60,180 nucleotides of DNA from Sphingomonas sp. (GCF_013812825.1 NZ_JACCSU010000026.1:1-60180); one strand, 5' to 3'; counted from the first letter of the stretch, positions 9,636 to 20,436 are shown. Program-made: numbers and translations. Notes: a model not told the origin generated them from the letters alone.

Positions 9636-10852
9636 GCACAAGCCTGTCCGGACGGATCAAGGCCAGCGCCGCATGGGCCGACCCGAACCGCTACGGCCGG
9701 TCGGACCGGTCGGCGGCGGGGCGCTGGTTCTGGGAAATCGACCGGGTGCTGCTGCTTCTGGTCAGCGTCCTGATCGGCATCGGCCTGATCGCGGTCGCGG
9801 CGGCCTCGCCGGCCGCGGCGACACGCTATTCGGGCGGCTCGGTCCAGTTCGGCGAGCTCTATTATTTCTACCGCCAGATCGCCTGGATCGCGGTCGGAGT
9901 GCCGGTGATGATCGCCATCTCGATGTTGTCGCGGGAGCGGGCGCGGCGGCTGTCGCTGTTCGGAGCCGCATTCTTTTTCGTGCTTCTGATCTTCGTTCCG
10001 GTGCTCGGCCCCGAGATCAACGGCGCCAAGCGCTGGATCGACATCGGTGTCGGGCAATTGCAGCCCTCGGAGTTCTTGAAGCCTTTCTACGTGGTGGCGA
10101 TGGCCTGGCTGCTGTCCTTGCGCGAAGGCGACAAATCGCTGCCGGTGTTCGCTCTGTCGGCGCTGGTCACCGGCGGGGTCGCGGTGCTGCTGATGCAGCA
10201 GCCCGATTTCGGGAGCACGATCATCTTCGGCTGCGTGTGGATCGCGATGCTGGCGCTGGCGGGGATCAGCCTGCGGGCGATCGGCGGGCTCGGAATCGCG
10301 GTGATCGTCGGCGTGGTGATCGCCTATTTCACCTACGACGTCGCGACCGCGCGCATCGACGGCTTCCTGTTCGGCGAGGGCGACACCTTCCAGACCGACA
10401 ATGCGATGCGCACGCTGACCGCCGGCGGGCTGTTCGGCATGGGCCCGGGCGGCGGCACCCGCAAGTTCGGCCTACCCGAGCCGCACACCGACTACATCTT
10501 CTCGGTGATCGGCGAGGAGTTCGGGCTGATCGCCTGCCTGGCGATCGCGCTCCTCTATTTGACCATCGTCGTCCGGGTGCTGATCAAGCTGCTCGACGAG
10601 GATTCGACCTTCGCCATTCTCGCCGCGGCGGGGCTGGTGATCACCTTCGGGTTGCAGGCGATGATCAACATGGCGGTCAACGTCCAGATCGCGCCGTCCA
10701 AGGGCATGACCCTGCCGTTCATTAGCTATGGCGGAAGCTCGATGCTGGCGCTGTCGATCGGCATGGGTTTGCTGCTCGCTTTCACCCGCCGAAACCCGTA
10801 TCTCACCCGCTCGCCCTACGTCGTCAAATGGAGCGGGGATTTTCCGCAATGA
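9632..10852 (+). CDS. ftsW: septal peptidoglycan glycosyltransferase FtsW
   Basis: FtsW is the SEDS-family polymerase that extends septal glycan strands from lipid II with FtsI. About ten hydrophobic helices are seen, with GGGTRKFGLPEPHTDYIFSV and ISYGGSSMLA, both family signatures. The ATG at 9632 overlaps the murD stop and has a G-rich site just upstream (GTGGGGGCG). It is 406 residues long; the N-terminal ~35 residues are cytoplasmic and Arg/Ser-rich. Confidence 0.95.
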   Translation: MSTSLSGRIKASAAWADPNRYGRSDRSAAGRWFWEIDRVLLLLVSVLIGIGLIAVAAASPAAATRYSGGSVQFGELYYFYRQIAWIAVGVPVMIAISMLSRERARRLSLFGAAFFFVLLIFVPVLGPEINGAKRWIDIGVGQLQPSEFLKPFYVVAMAWLLSLREGDKSLPVFALSALVTGGVAVLLMQQPDFGSTIIFGCVWIAMLALAGISLRAIGGLGIAVIVGVVIAYFTYDVATARIDGFLFGEGDTFQTDNAMRTLTAGGLFGMGPGGGTRKFGLPEPHTDYIFSVIGEEFGLIACLAIALLYLTIVVRVLIKLLDEDSTFAILAAAGLVITFGLQAMINMAVNVQIAPSKGMTLPFISYGGSSMLALSIGMGLLLAFTRRNPYLTRSPYVVKWSGDFPQ

Positions 10853-10856
10853 AGCC

Positions 10857-12023
10857 ATGGCCGGGATGAACTTCGTTCTCGCCGCCGGGGGGACCGGCGG
10901 ACACATGATCCCAGCCCATGCCCTTGCCGCCGAGCTCAAGTCCCGCGGCCATGGGGTGATGCTGATCACCGACGAGCGCGGCGCCCGCTTCCCGGGCCTG
11001 TTCGACAAGGTGCCGGTGCATATCCTCCCGGCCGGGCGGCTGGGCGGCGGGCCGATCGGCTGGCTCAAGGCGCTGAGCTCGGTCATTGCCGGGCGCGGCG
11101 AGGCGCGCGGCCTCTACCGCAACCACCGGCCCGACGCGGTCGTCGGCTTCGGCGGCTATCCGGCCTTCCCGTCGCTGCTTGCCGCGTCGTCGATGCGGAT
11201 CCCGAGCCTGCTCCACGAGCAGAATGCGGTGCTCGGGCGGGTCAACCGGCTGCTGGCCGGCGACGCGGCGGCGATCGCCACCGCGTTCGAGCGGGTCGAG
11301 CGCCTGAAGCCGCGCCACAAGGACAAGATCGTGGTGGTCGGCAACCCGGTCCGCGAGGAGATCGCGCGGCTCGGCGAAATGCCGTTCCCGGCGTTCGACG
11401 AGGTCGCTCCGCTGAAGATCCTGATCACCGGCGGAAGCCAGGGCGCGACCGTTCTCGGCACGGTCGTCCCCGAGGGGCTGGGACTGCTCAAGCCGTCGCT
11501 TCGCCGCCGCCTGCAAATCATCCAGCAGTGCCGCGCCGACGACATCGAGCGGGTTCGGGCGCGCTACGCCGAGCTCGGCATCCCGGCCGAGCTGATGACC
11601 TATATCGAGGACATGGCCGACAAGCTCGCCGAAGCGCATCTGGTGATCGGCCGAGCCGGAGCCTCGACCGTCGCCGAGCTGACCGCCGCCGGGCGGCCGG
11701 CGATCCTGATCCCGTTCCCGTCGGCCACCGACGACCACCAGACCGTCAACGCGCGCGAGATGACCAGGGCGGGCGGAGCTCGGACGATCCCGCAGACCGA
11801 TTTCACGCCGCCGGTCCTGGCTCGGCAGATCGAGGCGATGGCCGCCGATCCGCTGGCGCTCGCCAACGCCGCCGCCCGGTCGCTGTCGGTCGGTCGCCCG
11901 CACGCGGCTCGCGACCTTGCCGACCTGGCCGAGCGGATCGGAGGCGGCCTGGCGCCGCTTCTGGTCGGCTCGTCGCTGACTCCGCGCAGCCGCCCCGCCT
12001 TTGCCGGTGGAGTCCCGGCATGA
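10857..12023 (+). CDS. murG: UDP-GlcNAc:lipid I GlcNAc transferase MurG
   Basis: MurG is a peripheral inner-membrane GT28 enzyme that adds GlcNAc to lipid I to form lipid II. It shows the glycine loop [17 protein letters not shown] near the start, [13 protein letters not shown], the donor-site GGSQGA and [13 protein letters not shown] 10857, four bases after ftsW, is chosen; ATG 10866 is nearly as good. The length of 388 residues is a little over the family average, with extra residues at the C-terminus. Confidence 0.95.
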   Translation: MAGMNFVLAAGGTGGHMIPAHALAAELKSRGHGVMLITDERGARFPGLFDKVPVHILPAGRLGGGPIGWLKALSSVIAGRGEARGLYRNHRPDAVVGFGGYPAFPSLLAASSMRIPSLLHEQNAVLGRVNRLLAGDAAAIATAFERVERLKPRHKDKIVVVGNPVREEIARLGEMPFPAFDEVAPLKILITGGSQGATVLGTVVPEGLGLLKPSLRRRLQIIQQCRADDIERVRARYAELGIPAELMTYIEDMADKLAEAHLVIGRAGASTVAELTAAGRPAILIPFPSATDDHQTVNAREMTRAGGARTIPQTDFTPPVLARQIEAMAADPLALANAAARSLSVGRPHAARDLADLAERIGGGLAPLLVGSSLTPRSRPAFAGGVPA

Positions 12024-12054
12024 GGGCGGCGCCTGTGAAAAGACGCCTTCAAAA

Positions 12055-13500
12055 ATGAAGGCTTTCGGGACCGACGTCGGGACGATCCACTTCGTCGGCA
12101 TCGGCGGCATCGGAATGTCCGGGATCGCCGAAGTGATGCACCAGCTCGGCTACAAGGTGCAGGGCTCCGACATCGCCGAGAATTATGTGATCGAGAAGCT
12201 GCGCAAGGCCGGGATCCCGGTCACCATCGGCCACAGCGCCGACAATCTCGGCGAGGCGGCGGTGGTCGTCTGTTCGAGTGCGATCAAGGACGGCAATCCG
12301 GAGGTCGACGCGGCGGCGGAGCGGCGGCTGCCCCGGGTCCGCCGCGCCGAGATGCTCGCCGAGCTGATGCGGATGCAAAAGACCATCGCGGTCGCCGGAA
12401 CCCACGGCAAGACGACGACGACCTCGATGATCGCCGCGATGCTCGACGCCGGCGGGCTCGACCCGACGGTGATCAACGGCGGGATCATCAACCGCTACGG
12501 CTCCAACGCGAGGCTCGGAAAGAGCGACTGGATGGTCGTCGAGGCCGACGAAAGCGACGGCAGCTTCCTGCGGCTCGACGGGACCATCGCGGTCGTCACC
12601 AACGTCGATCCCGAGCATGTCGAGCATTACGGCAGCTTCGACCGGGTCAAGGACGCGTTCGTCGAGTTCATCGAGAACGTGCCGTTCTACGGGCTGGCGG
12701 TGCTGTGCGTCGACCATCCCGAAGTGCAGACTTTGCTCAGCCGAATCCGCGACCGCCGAGTGGTGACTTACGGTTTCTCGGCGCTCGCCGACCTGCGCGC
12801 CGACAATGTCGCTCCGCGCGACGGCGGCACCCGATTTGACGCCGTCGTCCTGCAGCGCGACGGATCGCGGCGGACGATCGAGGCGATCCAGCTGCCGATG
12901 CCGGGCCGGCACAATGTCCAGAACGCCTTGGCCGCGATTGCCGTCGCGATCGAGCTCGGGATCGACGACGACAAGATCGTCGAGGGGTTCGAGCGGTTCG
13001 AGGGCGTCAAGCGCCGCTTCACCCGCGTCGGCGAGGTCGGCGGAGCGGTGATCATCGACGATTACGCCCACCACCCGGTCGAAATCCGGGCGGTCCTGGC
13101 CGCCGCCCGCGAGAGCGCCCAGAGCCTGTTGGAGGACGCTGATGGAGCAACCGGGGCCAGGGTCATCGCGGTGATGCAGCCCCACCGTTACACGCGTCTG
13201 CAAGCGCTGATGGACGACTTCCAAAGCGCCTTCAACGACGCCGACATCGTCCTGGTGGCGCCGGTTTACGCGGCCGGCGAGGAGCCGATCGAGGGCGTCG
13301 ATTCCACCGCCCTGGTCGAGGGCCTGCGCGCCCGCGGGCACCGGATGGTCAAGCTGGTCGACAACGCCGAGGAGCTCGCCGAGAGCTTGCGCGACCTGGC
13401 CGCCGAGGGCGATCTGATCATCTGCATGGGCGCCGGGGACATCACCAAATGGGCGGCCGGGCTGGCCGACGGCATCGGGAAAGCGAGAGCGTCGAAATGA
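12055..13500 (+). CDS. murC: UDP-MurNAc:L-alanine ligase MurC
   Basis: MurC starts the stem peptide by attaching L-Ala to UDP-MurNAc. The N-terminal dinucleotide-like fold is [17 protein letters not shown], the ATP loop is GTHGKTTT (residues 115-122), and [10 protein letters not shown] and QPHRYTR mark the C-terminal domain. ATG 12055 is chosen because [18 protein letters not shown] is the usual start. The 31-nt gap after murG is one of the few non-overlapping junctions in this block. It is 481 residues long. Confidence 0.95.
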   Translation: MKAFGTDVGTIHFVGIGGIGMSGIAEVMHQLGYKVQGSDIAENYVIEKLRKAGIPVTIGHSADNLGEAAVVVCSSAIKDGNPEVDAAAERRLPRVRRAEMLAELMRMQKTIAVAGTHGKTTTTSMIAAMLDAGGLDPTVINGGIINRYGSNARLGKSDWMVVEADESDGSFLRLDGTIAVVTNVDPEHVEHYGSFDRVKDAFVEFIENVPFYGLAVLCVDHPEVQTLLSRIRDRRVVTYGFSALADLRADNVAPRDGGTRFDAVVLQRDGSRRTIEAIQLPMPGRHNVQNALAAIAVAIELGIDDDKIVEGFERFEGVKRRFTRVGEVGGAVIIDDYAHHPVEIRAVLAAARESAQSLLEDADGATGARVIAVMQPHRYTRLQALMDDFQSAFNDADIVLVAPVYAAGEEPIEGVDSTALVEGLRARGHRMVKLVDNAEELAESLRDLAAEGDLIICMGAGDITKWAAGLADGIGKARASK

Positions 13501-14393
13501 GCGACGTCGCCGAGATGCCGAAGGTCCGCGGCCGGCTGACCAAGGAGGCGCCGCTGGCGCCGCTGGTGTGGTTCAAGAGCGGCGGCAATGCCGAATGGCT
13601 GTTCGAGCCGGCCGAGGCCGACGACCTCGCCGAATTCCTGCGCGGTCTCGATCCCGACGTGCCGGTGATGGCGCTGGGGCTTGGCTCGAACCTGATCGTC
13701 CGCGACGGCGGGGTGCCGGGCGTCGTCGTCCGGCTCGGCAAGGCGTTCGCAAGCATCGAGCAATTGGACGACACGCGGCTGCGCTGCGGCGGCGGGGCGA
13801 GCGGGATCCTGGTCTCGTCGAGTGCGCGCGACGCCGGGATCGCCGGCCTCGAGTTCCTGCGCGGAATCCCCGGCACGGTCGGCGGCTTCGTGCGGATGAA
13901 CGGCGGCGCCTATGGCCGTGAGGTGCAGGATATCCTGGTCTCGGCGACGCTCGTATCGCGATCGGGCGAGATCGAGGAATGGCCGCTGGAGAAGCTCGGC
14001 TACCGCTACCGCCACAGCCAAGTGCCGCAAGGGGCGGTGGTGGTCGGAGCGACCTTCCGCGGAATGCGCGGCGATCCGGCGGCAATCGGCGCCGAGATGG
14101 AGCGCATCGCCGCGGCGCGCGAGGAAGCGCAGCCGATCCGAAGCCGAACCGGCGGCTCGACCTTCAAGAACCCTCCGGGCCACAAGGCCTGGGCTCTGAT
14201 CGATGCCGCCGGCTGCCGGGGAATGACTTTGGGCGGCGCCCAAGTCTCGGAAAAGCATTGCAATTTCCTGTTGAACCTAGGAAGCGCGACGAGCTCCGAC
14301 ATCGAGGCGCTGGGCGAAGAGGTCCGGCGTCGCGTGCGGGCGAAGACCAACATCTCACTCGAGTGGGAAATCCAGCGGATCGGCAGCGAGTGA
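13497..14393 (+). CDS. murB: UDP-N-acetylenolpyruvoylglucosamine reductase MurB
   Basis: MurB is the FAD enzyme that reduces UDP-GlcNAc-enolpyruvate to UDP-MurNAc with NADPH. The FAD-binding fold shows [12 protein letters not shown], and the catalytic region [12 protein letters not shown] holds Ser221, the residue expected to protonate the enol intermediate. [18 protein letters not shown] is also typical. ATG 13497 overlaps the murC stop. It is 298 residues long. Confidence 0.95.
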   Translation: MSDVAEMPKVRGRLTKEAPLAPLVWFKSGGNAEWLFEPAEADDLAEFLRGLDPDVPVMALGLGSNLIVRDGGVPGVVVRLGKAFASIEQLDDTRLRCGGGASGILVSSSARDAGIAGLEFLRGIPGTVGGFVRMNGGAYGREVQDILVSATLVSRSGEIEEWPLEKLGYRYRHSQVPQGAVVVGATFRGMRGDPAAIGAEMERIAAAREEAQPIRSRTGGSTFKNPPGHKAWALIDAAGCRGMTLGGAQVSEKHCNFLLNLGSATSSDIEALGEEVRRRVRAKTNISLEWEIQRIGSE

Positions 14394-15337
14394 ACGGCAC
14401 CGTGAACAGGGATTTGCACGTCGTCGTGCTGATGGGCGGCTGGTCGGCCGAGCGCGAGGTGTCGCTGTCCAGCGGCCGCGGCATCGTCGAGGCGTTGCGC
14501 GAGCGCGGCTGGTCCAACGTCACCGAGATCGACATGGACCGCAACGTCGCCCAGCTGATCACTGCGGTTCGGCCCGACGTCGTGTTCAACGCGCTGCACG
14601 GGACTCCGGGCGAGGACGGGACCGTCCAGGGGATGCTCGACCTGATGCAGGTCCCCTACACCCACAGCGGGCTCGAGACGTCGGTGATCGCGATCGACAA
14701 GGAGCTGACCAAGAAGGTGCTGGTGCCGCACGGCATCCGCATGCCGGCCGGCGAGATGGTCGAGAGCGAGAGCCTGTTCGCCGCCGATCCGATGGCCCGG
14801 CCGTATGTGCTGAAGCCGGTCAACGAGGGCTCGTCGGTCGGAGTCGCGATCGTGACCGCCGACGGCAATTACGGCAATCCCATCGGCCGCGACGTTCCCG
14901 GCCCCTGGCACGAGTTCGACGAGCTTCTCGCCGAGCCGTTCATTCGCGGCCGCGAGCTCACCGTCGCCGTCCTCAACGATGAGCCGCTGGCCGTGACCGA
15001 GCTCAAGCCCAAGGCCGGCTTCTATGACTATGCGGCGAAGTACACCGACGGCCTCACCGAGCATATCTGCCCGGCCCAGGTGCCGGACGAGGTGGCGCGC
15101 TCGATGATGGACATGGCGGCAAAGGCGCACCGGCTGCTGGGCTGCAAGGGCGCGTCGCGGTCGGATTTCCGCTGGGACGACGAGGCTGGCGAGGCCGGCG
15201 TCTATCTGCTCGAGGTCAACACCCAGCCGGGCATGACTCCGCTGAGCCTGGTGCCCGAACAGGCCAGGTATCGAGGCATCGACTACGGCGAGCTGGTCGA
15301 GCGGCTGATCGCCGAGGCCCTGGAGGGGCGCGAATGA
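14390..15337 (+). CDS. ddl: D-alanine--D-alanine ligase
   Basis: Ddl is an ATP-grasp enzyme making the D-Ala-D-Ala dipeptide used by MurF. LMGGWSAEREVSLSSG is the N-terminal signature; KPVNEGSSVGVAIV and LLEVNTQPGMT are the ATP and metal sites. GTG 14390 overlaps the murB stop in the GTGA style used across this cluster; a second in-frame GTG at 14402 is an alternative. It is 315 residues long. Confidence 0.94.
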   Translation: MNGTVNRDLHVVVLMGGWSAEREVSLSSGRGIVEALRERGWSNVTEIDMDRNVAQLITAVRPDVVFNALHGTPGEDGTVQGMLDLMQVPYTHSGLETSVIAIDKELTKKVLVPHGIRMPAGEMVESESLFAADPMARPYVLKPVNEGSSVGVAIVTADGNYGNPIGRDVPGPWHEFDELLAEPFIRGRELTVAVLNDEPLAVTELKPKAGFYDYAAKYTDGLTEHICPAQVPDEVARSMMDMAAKAHRLLGCKGASRSDFRWDDEAGEAGVYLLEVNTQPGMTPLSLVPEQARYRGIDYGELVERLIAEALEGRE

Positions 15338-16227
15338 CCGCCGCGCACGTCCGACGCGGTGGCCCCGCCCGCCCCAAGCAGCGCAAGGCCAAGCCGAAGC
15401 GGGGCGCCGGCAAGGCTGGTCAGGCACGCGCCAACCGATTGGCGGGGCTCGCGTTTAGCGCGTTCCTGCTGGCGATGGGGGTGGTGGTGGTGATCGCGCT
15501 CGACATCCCGTCGAAGGCGGCGACCTCGACGGGGGCGGCGATCGGCCGAGCGGGCTTCACCGTCAGCGGCTACCGGATCGTCGGCCTCAACCGGATGAAC
15601 CGGGCGCAGGTCGACGCGGTGATCGTCGACGAGCTTCGCCAGGCGTCGGAAAGCGCTGGGGGCTCGAAGCCCGCCCAGCCCCTGGTCGACGTCGCCGCGA
15701 TCCGCAACCGGCTGCTGCAGTTCGGCTGGGTCAAGGACGCCCGGGTGTCGCGGCGCCTGCCCGATACTCTGGTGATCGACATCGTCGAGCGACGGCCGGA
15801 AGCGCTGTGGCAGGACAAGCAGCAGCTGGCGCTGATCGACGGCGATGGCGTGGTGCTCGACCGGGTGCGGGTCGACCAGATGCCGGACCTGCCGCTGTTG
15901 ATCGGGCCCGGAGCCAACGCCCGCGCGCGCGATCTCGGCCGGCTGATGGATTTGGTTCCGACCCTCAAGCCGCAGCTGGCCTCGGCGACCTGGATCGGGC
16001 GGCGCCGCTGGGACCTCGCGTTCCAGACCGGCGAGACGGTCGCACTGCCGGAAGACGAAGGCGCGGCGCGCCAGGCGCTGACCAAGTTCGCCAAGGTCGA
16101 CCGTTCGTCGGGCCTGCTCGGCCGCGGCCTGGTGCGGTTCGACCTGCGGGTTCCCGGCAAGATGACCGTCCGACTGCCGCGGGCGCCGGGCGAGGCGATC
16201 ACTCCCGAAGCCGCGTCGGAAGGATAA
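15334..16227 (+). CDS. ftsQ: cell division protein FtsQ
   Basis: FtsQ is a bitopic divisome protein linking the Z-ring side to FtsL/FtsB. A basic cytoplasmic head (residues 1-35, rich in Arg/Lys/Ala) leads to one membrane helix at about 36-56. A POTRA domain follows from about residue 70 (FTVSGYRIVGLNRMNRAQVDAVI), then the FtsQ beta domain. ATG 15334 overlaps the ddl stop. It is 297 residues long and is followed 10 nt later by ftsA. Confidence 0.92.
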   Translation: MTAAHVRRGGPARPKQRKAKPKRGAGKAGQARANRLAGLAFSAFLLAMGVVVVIALDIPSKAATSTGAAIGRAGFTVSGYRIVGLNRMNRAQVDAVIVDELRQASESAGGSKPAQPLVDVAAIRNRLLQFGWVKDARVSRRLPDTLVIDIVERRPEALWQDKQQLALIDGDGVVLDRVRVDQMPDLPLLIGPGANARARDLGRLMDLVPTLKPQLASATWIGRRRWDLAFQTGETVALPEDEGAARQALTKFAKVDRSSGLLGRGLVRFDLRVPGKMTVRLPRAPGEAITPEAASEG

Positions 16228-16237
16228 CGCCAGCACG

Positions 16238-17494
16238 ATGTCGTCGCCCGCCGACACCAGGCTGATCGCCGCGCTCGACATCGGCTCGTCCAAGGTCAGC
16301 GCGCTGATCGTCACGTCCGACGACGACGGGCGGCTGCGCGTGCTCGGCACCGGCCAGCGCGAAAGCCGCGGCGTCAAGCGCGGCTACATCACCGACATGG
16401 AAGCGAGCGAATTCGCGGTCCGCGAGGCGGTCGAGCTCGCCGAGCGGATGTCGGGCGTGACCATCGACGAGGTGTGGGCGAGCTACGGCGCCGGCGGGCT
16501 GGTCAGCGACGTCGCCAATGTCGAGGTCGAGCTCGGCGGTCACCAGATCGAGCAGTCGGACATCGACCAATTGCTCGCCGGCGGCCGCAACGCGCTCGAT
16601 CGCGGCGGCCAGGTCGTGCTCCACGCCCACCCCGCGCTCTACACCATCGACGGAGTCGAGGGCGTCAAGCACCCAACCGGACTCCACGCCGACCGGCTCG
16701 GGGTCGACATCCACGTCGTCGCCGCCGATCCGGCGCCGCTTCGGAACATCGATTACGTGATCCGCTCGGCGCATTTGGGGGTCAAGGCGATCGTCGCCTC
16801 GCCGGTCGCCGCGGCGATCGCCTGCCTGACCGAGGAGGAACGCGAACTGGGCGTCGCCTTGGTCGAGCTCGGCGCCGAAGTCACCAACGTCTCGCTCCAC
16901 GCCGGCGGAATGCTGGTCGGGCTGCGCTCGATCGCATTGGGCGCCAAGGACGTCACCGACGACATCGCCTGCGCGTTCGGGGTCCAGCGGCGCGACGCCG
17001 AGCGGCTCAAATGCTTTTACGGATCGGCGATGACCTCGCCACGCGACAATCACGAGATGATCGAGGCGACCCAGATCGGCGCCGAGGAAGACGCCGAGCC
17101 GACGCGGATCACCCGGGCGCAGCTGATGATGGTGATCCGCCAGCGGGTCGAGGAGCTGACCGCCCAGATCGAGGCGGCGCTCAAGGAGCTCGGCTTCACC
17201 GGCCCGGTCGGCCGGCAGGTGGTGCTAACCGGCGGCGGCGCGGAACTGAAGAACATCGCGGACTACATGCAGGGCGTTCTCGGCCGAGCCGTCCGGGTCG
17301 GCCGGCCGCGGACCATCACCGGGCTTCCCGACGCGCACAGCGGACCGGCTTTTTCGACGCTGGTCGGGTTGGCGTTTTTGGCCGGCTCGAGGAGCAGCGA
17401 CATCCGCGACATCGCGCTCGGCACCGTCACCCAGAAAAAGCCCGCGACCGGCATGTTCGGCCGGCTGATCGACGCCATGCGCGGCGGCTTCTAG
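16238..17494 (+). CDS. ftsA: cell division protein FtsA
   Basis: FtsA is the actin-like membrane anchor of FtsZ. The phosphate-1 loop is ALDIGSSKVSALI near residue 12, the 1C domain is present (GYITDMEASEFAVREAVE), and the adenosine motif is VVLTGGGAELKNI. It ends in the short amphipathic helix FGRLIDAMRGGF that binds the membrane. It is 418 residues long. A 173-bp gap with its own promoter-like sequence separates it from ftsZ. Confidence 0.95.
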   Translation: MSSPADTRLIAALDIGSSKVSALIVTSDDDGRLRVLGTGQRESRGVKRGYITDMEASEFAVREAVELAERMSGVTIDEVWASYGAGGLVSDVANVEVELGGHQIEQSDIDQLLAGGRNALDRGGQVVLHAHPALYTIDGVEGVKHPTGLHADRLGVDIHVVAADPAPLRNIDYVIRSAHLGVKAIVASPVAAAIACLTEEERELGVALVELGAEVTNVSLHAGGMLVGLRSIALGAKDVTDDIACAFGVQRRDAERLKCFYGSAMTSPRDNHEMIEATQIGAEEDAEPTRITRAQLMMVIRQRVEELTAQIEAALKELGFTGPVGRQVVLTGGGAELKNIADYMQGVLGRAVRVGRPRTITGLPDAHSGPAFSTLVGLAFLAGSRSSDIRDIALGTVTQKKPATGMFGRLIDAMRGGF

Positions 17495-17572
17495 CTAGCA
17501 TCCTTCTGCACCAGCACGGGACACTGAGTCTTCGGCGCAACTATTGTCCCCAATTTTTTGTTGTTCGGTGAC

Positions 17573-17601
17573 GTTTTCGCTCGCGCGAGGAATCGTATAA
17601 T
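17573..17601 (+). promoter_or_regulatory. putative ftsZ promoter
   Basis: A perfect -10 hexamer TATAAT sits at 17596-17601, preceded at 16-17 bp by a weak -35 (GTTTTC/TTTTCG) inside a locally AT-rich stretch that is unusual for this sequence. It lies 66 bp before the ftsZ ATG in the 173-bp ftsA-ftsZ gap. This suggests ftsZ has its own promoter besides read-through; the -35 is poor. Confidence 0.38.
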
Positions 17602-17667
17602 GCAATGATTCACCCAGAAGGTTCAGCACCTTGCGCTTTTCTGGGGCTTCTTGAGGGGGTTTTGGTC

Positions 17668-19050
17668 ATGAGCATCGATTTCGTCCGGCCTGAAGTCGAC
17701 GAGCTTCGCCCGCGGATCAGCGTCATCGGAGTTGGAGGGGCGGGCGGCAACGCGGTCGCCAACATGATCGCCGCCGACGTCCAGGGAGTCGACTTCATCG
17801 TCGCCAACACCGACGCGCAGTCGCTCAATTCATCGAGCGCCGACCGCCGCATCCAGCTCGGCCTCAAGATCACCCAGGGCCTCGGGGCCGGATCGCGGCC
17901 CGAGATCGGCCGCGCCGCCGCCGAAGAGACTCTGGACGAGATCGAGCGCGCTCTCGAAGGCACGCACATGTGCTTCATCGCCGCCGGGATGGGCGGCGGC
18001 ACTGGCACCGGCGCCGCGCCGGTGATCGCCAAGACGGCCCGCGACAAGGGCATCCTCACGGTCGGCGTCGTCACCAAGCCGTTCGCATTCGAAGGGGCTC
18101 GCCGCGGCCGTGCGGCCGATGCCGGCATCGACGAGCTCCAGCAGCACGTCGACACGCTGATCGTCATCCCCAACCAGAATCTGTTCCGGCTCGCCAACTC
18201 GGACACCACCTTCAAGGAAGCGTTCGAAATGGCCGACGAGGTGCTCCAGCAGGGCGTCCGCGGGATCACCGACTTGATGGTGATGCCGGGCCTCATCAAC
18301 CTCGACTTCGCCGACGTCCGCTCGGTGATGGGCGAGATGGGCAAGGCGATGATGGGCACCGGCGAGGCGGTCGGCGACAACCGCGCCATCGAGGCCGCCG
18401 AGAAAGCGATCTCCAACCCGCTGCTCGACGGAGTCAGCATGAAGGGCGCCAAGGGCGTGATCATCTCGATCACCGGCGGCGAGGACATGCGGCTGATGGA
18501 GGTCGACGAAGCCGCGAGCCACATCAAGGAGCTGGTCGACCCGGACGCCAACATCATCTGGGGCTCGGCGTTCAACAACGATCTCGGCGGCAAGCTGCGC
18601 GTGTCGGTGGTCGCCACCGGTATCGAGGCCGAAACCGGCACCCAGGCGCAGCCCGGCAAGGTGTTCACCTTCCCGGCCTCGCGCACCACGGCCGCGACGG
18701 CCGCCGCGCCCGAGCTGCCGATCGCGAGCGACGAGGATCCGATGCCGCTCGAACTTCCGGCCGACGAGGACAGCGACGAGCTGGTGCTCGACTCCGAGGA
18801 CATTTTGACCAGCCCGGTTTCGGGCGCACCGATCGCGCCGCCGATCGATGAGGATTTCGGCGCGGCCGAGGATCTTGCCGGTGAGCCCGAGCCGCCGAAA
18901 CCGGCGCGCGAAAGCGGCACTTTGTTCGAGCGCATGTCGAACATCGCGCGTGGCGCCGCCAAGGCGCAGGGCGAGGACGAGGAGCCGAGCGGCTATCGTC
19001 CCGAGCCGATCGATATCCCGCGCTTCCTCAACCGGCAGAACAACCAGTAA
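17668..19050 (+). CDS. ftsZ: cell division GTPase FtsZ
   Basis: FtsZ is the tubulin homologue that forms the division ring. The GTP loop is [13 protein letters not shown] (Gly109-Gly115), the T7 loop is [11 protein letters not shown], and the C-terminal conserved peptide is IPRFLNRQ, the docking site for FtsA. Between them lies an acidic disordered linker of about 120 residues. The ATG at 17668 is preceded by GAGGGGG; the frame is open back to 17605 but the upstream part does not look like FtsZ. It is 460 residues long. Confidence 0.97.
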   Translation: MSIDFVRPEVDELRPRISVIGVGGAGGNAVANMIAADVQGVDFIVANTDAQSLNSSSADRRIQLGLKITQGLGAGSRPEIGRAAAEETLDEIERALEGTHMCFIAAGMGGGTGTGAAPVIAKTARDKGILTVGVVTKPFAFEGARRGRAADAGIDELQQHVDTLIVIPNQNLFRLANSDTTFKEAFEMADEVLQQGVRGITDLMVMPGLINLDFADVRSVMGEMGKAMMGTGEAVGDNRAIEAAEKAISNPLLDGVSMKGAKGVIISITGGEDMRLMEVDEAASHIKELVDPDANIIWGSAFNNDLGGKLRVSVVATGIEAETGTQAQPGKVFTFPASRTTAATAAAPELPIASDEDPMPLELPADEDSDELVLDSEDILTSPVSGAPIAPPIDEDFGAAEDLAGEPEPPKPARESGTLFERMSNIARGAAKAQGEDEEPSGYRPEPIDIPRFLNRQNNQ

Positions 19051-19065
19051 CCGTCCGTTCCGTCC

Positions 19066-19092
19066 GCAGCCCCGTCTCACCGCCGGGGCTGC
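19066..19092 (+). terminator. hairpin after ftsZ
   Basis: A perfect 9-bp stem, GCAGCCCCG at 19066-19074 and CGGGGCTGC at 19084-19092, encloses a 9-nt loop 16 nt after the ftsZ stop. No T-run follows, so it may be a weak or Rho-assisted terminator, or an mRNA 3'-end stabiliser, at the end of the dcw cluster. Confidence 0.5.
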
Positions 19093-19146
19093 ACGGCTCG
19101 TCGCTGGCGAGCTAGCCATAAAGCTTTGCGCAAGCTCCTCTTCGCC

Positions 19147-20436
19147 ATGACGTTCGCGATGGCCACCCATTCCACCCGCCGAGTTCGCGTCGCCGCGCTG
19201 ATTCTCAGCCTGGTCGGGCTCGCGCTCGCCGCCTCGTCGGCGCCGGTGTCCGCGCAACCGGCCTGGCGCGAAACCCCGGCCGCGGCGCTCGACCGGCACA
19301 TTCGAGTGCTGGCGTCATCGCCCAGGGACTTCCTCGCGCTGATCGGAGCCGGCAAGGCGGCGCTCGAACTCGGCGATCATCACGCGGCGGTCGGGTTTTT
19401 CGGGCGTGCCGACGAGACCTTCCCGTCGAGCCCGCTGCCGAAAGCGGGACTGGGCGCGGCGATGGTGTCCGACGGCGACGCCCATGGAGCGATGCGCTAC
19501 TTCGAGCGCGCGCGGCAGCTCGGCGCGACCGCGGCGATGATGGGCGCCGACCGCGGCCTCGCCTACGATTTGACGGGCCGCCACTCGGATGCGCAGGCCG
19601 ATTATCGAGCCGCGCTGGCCGGGCGCGACGCCGACGAGGCCCGGCGGCGGCTGGCTCTGAGCCTCGCGGTGACCGGCGACAAGGACGCTGCGCTCGCGAC
19701 TCTGGCGCCGCTCATCGCCCGAGCCGACATGGGCGCCTACCGGTGCCGGGCGCTGGTGCTTGCGCTGTCGGGCGACGTCGACGGAGCGCGGCGCTCGCTC
19801 GACGCGGTGATGCCGGGCTCGTCGGTGCGGATGGCGCCGTTTTTCGCCAAGCTGCCCTCGCTCCGCTCGGACCAGAAGGCGGCCGCGGTCAATCTGGGCA
19901 TCTTTCCCAACACCGGCCAGCCGAGCTACGCCTATGTCGCTCCGCCGCGAGTGACGGCGCCGGCGACGCAGCCGCGGCCCGCCCCGAGCCGGCCGGGGGC
20001 GAATGTCGCCGGCGCGATGCCGATGTCGGGCGACCGCCTCGCGACCATCGACAATGTGCTGCGGCCGAACGCGTCCGCGGCGCCGTCGCGGCCGACTCAA
20101 ATTGCGAGCATCCCGCCGCAAAGCCGCCGTGCGCCAGACAGCTCGGCGGCAGCGATGGCCAGCCGGCCGCGGGTCTGGGTACAGCTCGCCAGCGGCAGCA
20201 ACCCCGACGCTCTGCCGGACCAGTTCCGGCGAATGAAGAGCCGCCACCGCGAGCTTTTCGAAGGTATCAGCGGCTATGTCGCCGAAAGCGCCGACCGCTC
20301 CCGGTTGCTGATCGGGCCGTTCAGGAGCGCCACGGACGCCGACATTTTCGTTCAGGACCTTGAAAGCGTCCGAGTCGACGCGTTTAGCTGGACCAGCCCG
20401 CCCGGATCGATGATCAGGAAATTGCCCACCGAATGA
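19147..20436 (+). CDS. exported TPR- and SPOR-domain protein
   Basis: A signal peptide ends near VSAQPAW (about residue 37). Helical repeats with alternating small and aromatic residues follow (ALIGAGKAALELGDHHAAVGFFGRA-type TPR units, roughly residues 50-210). A Pro/Ala/Arg-rich linker (about 250-335) leads to a C-terminal SPOR-like domain starting VWVQLASGSNPDAL. SPOR domains bind stem-stripped septal glycan, so a periplasmic division or wall role is likely and fits the position right after ftsZ. The start is uncertain: ATG 19147, ATG 19159 and TTG 19126 are all possible. No named family was recognised. Confidence 0.8.
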   Translation: MTFAMATHSTRRVRVAALILSLVGLALAASSAPVSAQPAWRETPAAALDRHIRVLASSPRDFLALIGAGKAALELGDHHAAVGFFGRADETFPSSPLPKAGLGAAMVSDGDAHGAMRYFERARQLGATAAMMGADRGLAYDLTGRHSDAQADYRAALAGRDADEARRRLALSLAVTGDKDAALATLAPLIARADMGAYRCRALVLALSGDVDGARRSLDAVMPGSSVRMAPFFAKLPSLRSDQKAAAVNLGIFPNTGQPSYAYVAPPRVTAPATQPRPAPSRPGANVAGAMPMSGDRLATIDNVLRPNASAAPSRPTQIASIPPQSRRAPDSSAAAMASRPRVWVQLASGSNPDALPDQFRRMKSRHRELFEGISGYVAESADRSRLLIGPFRSATDADIFVQDLESVRVDAFSWTSPPGSMIRKLPTE

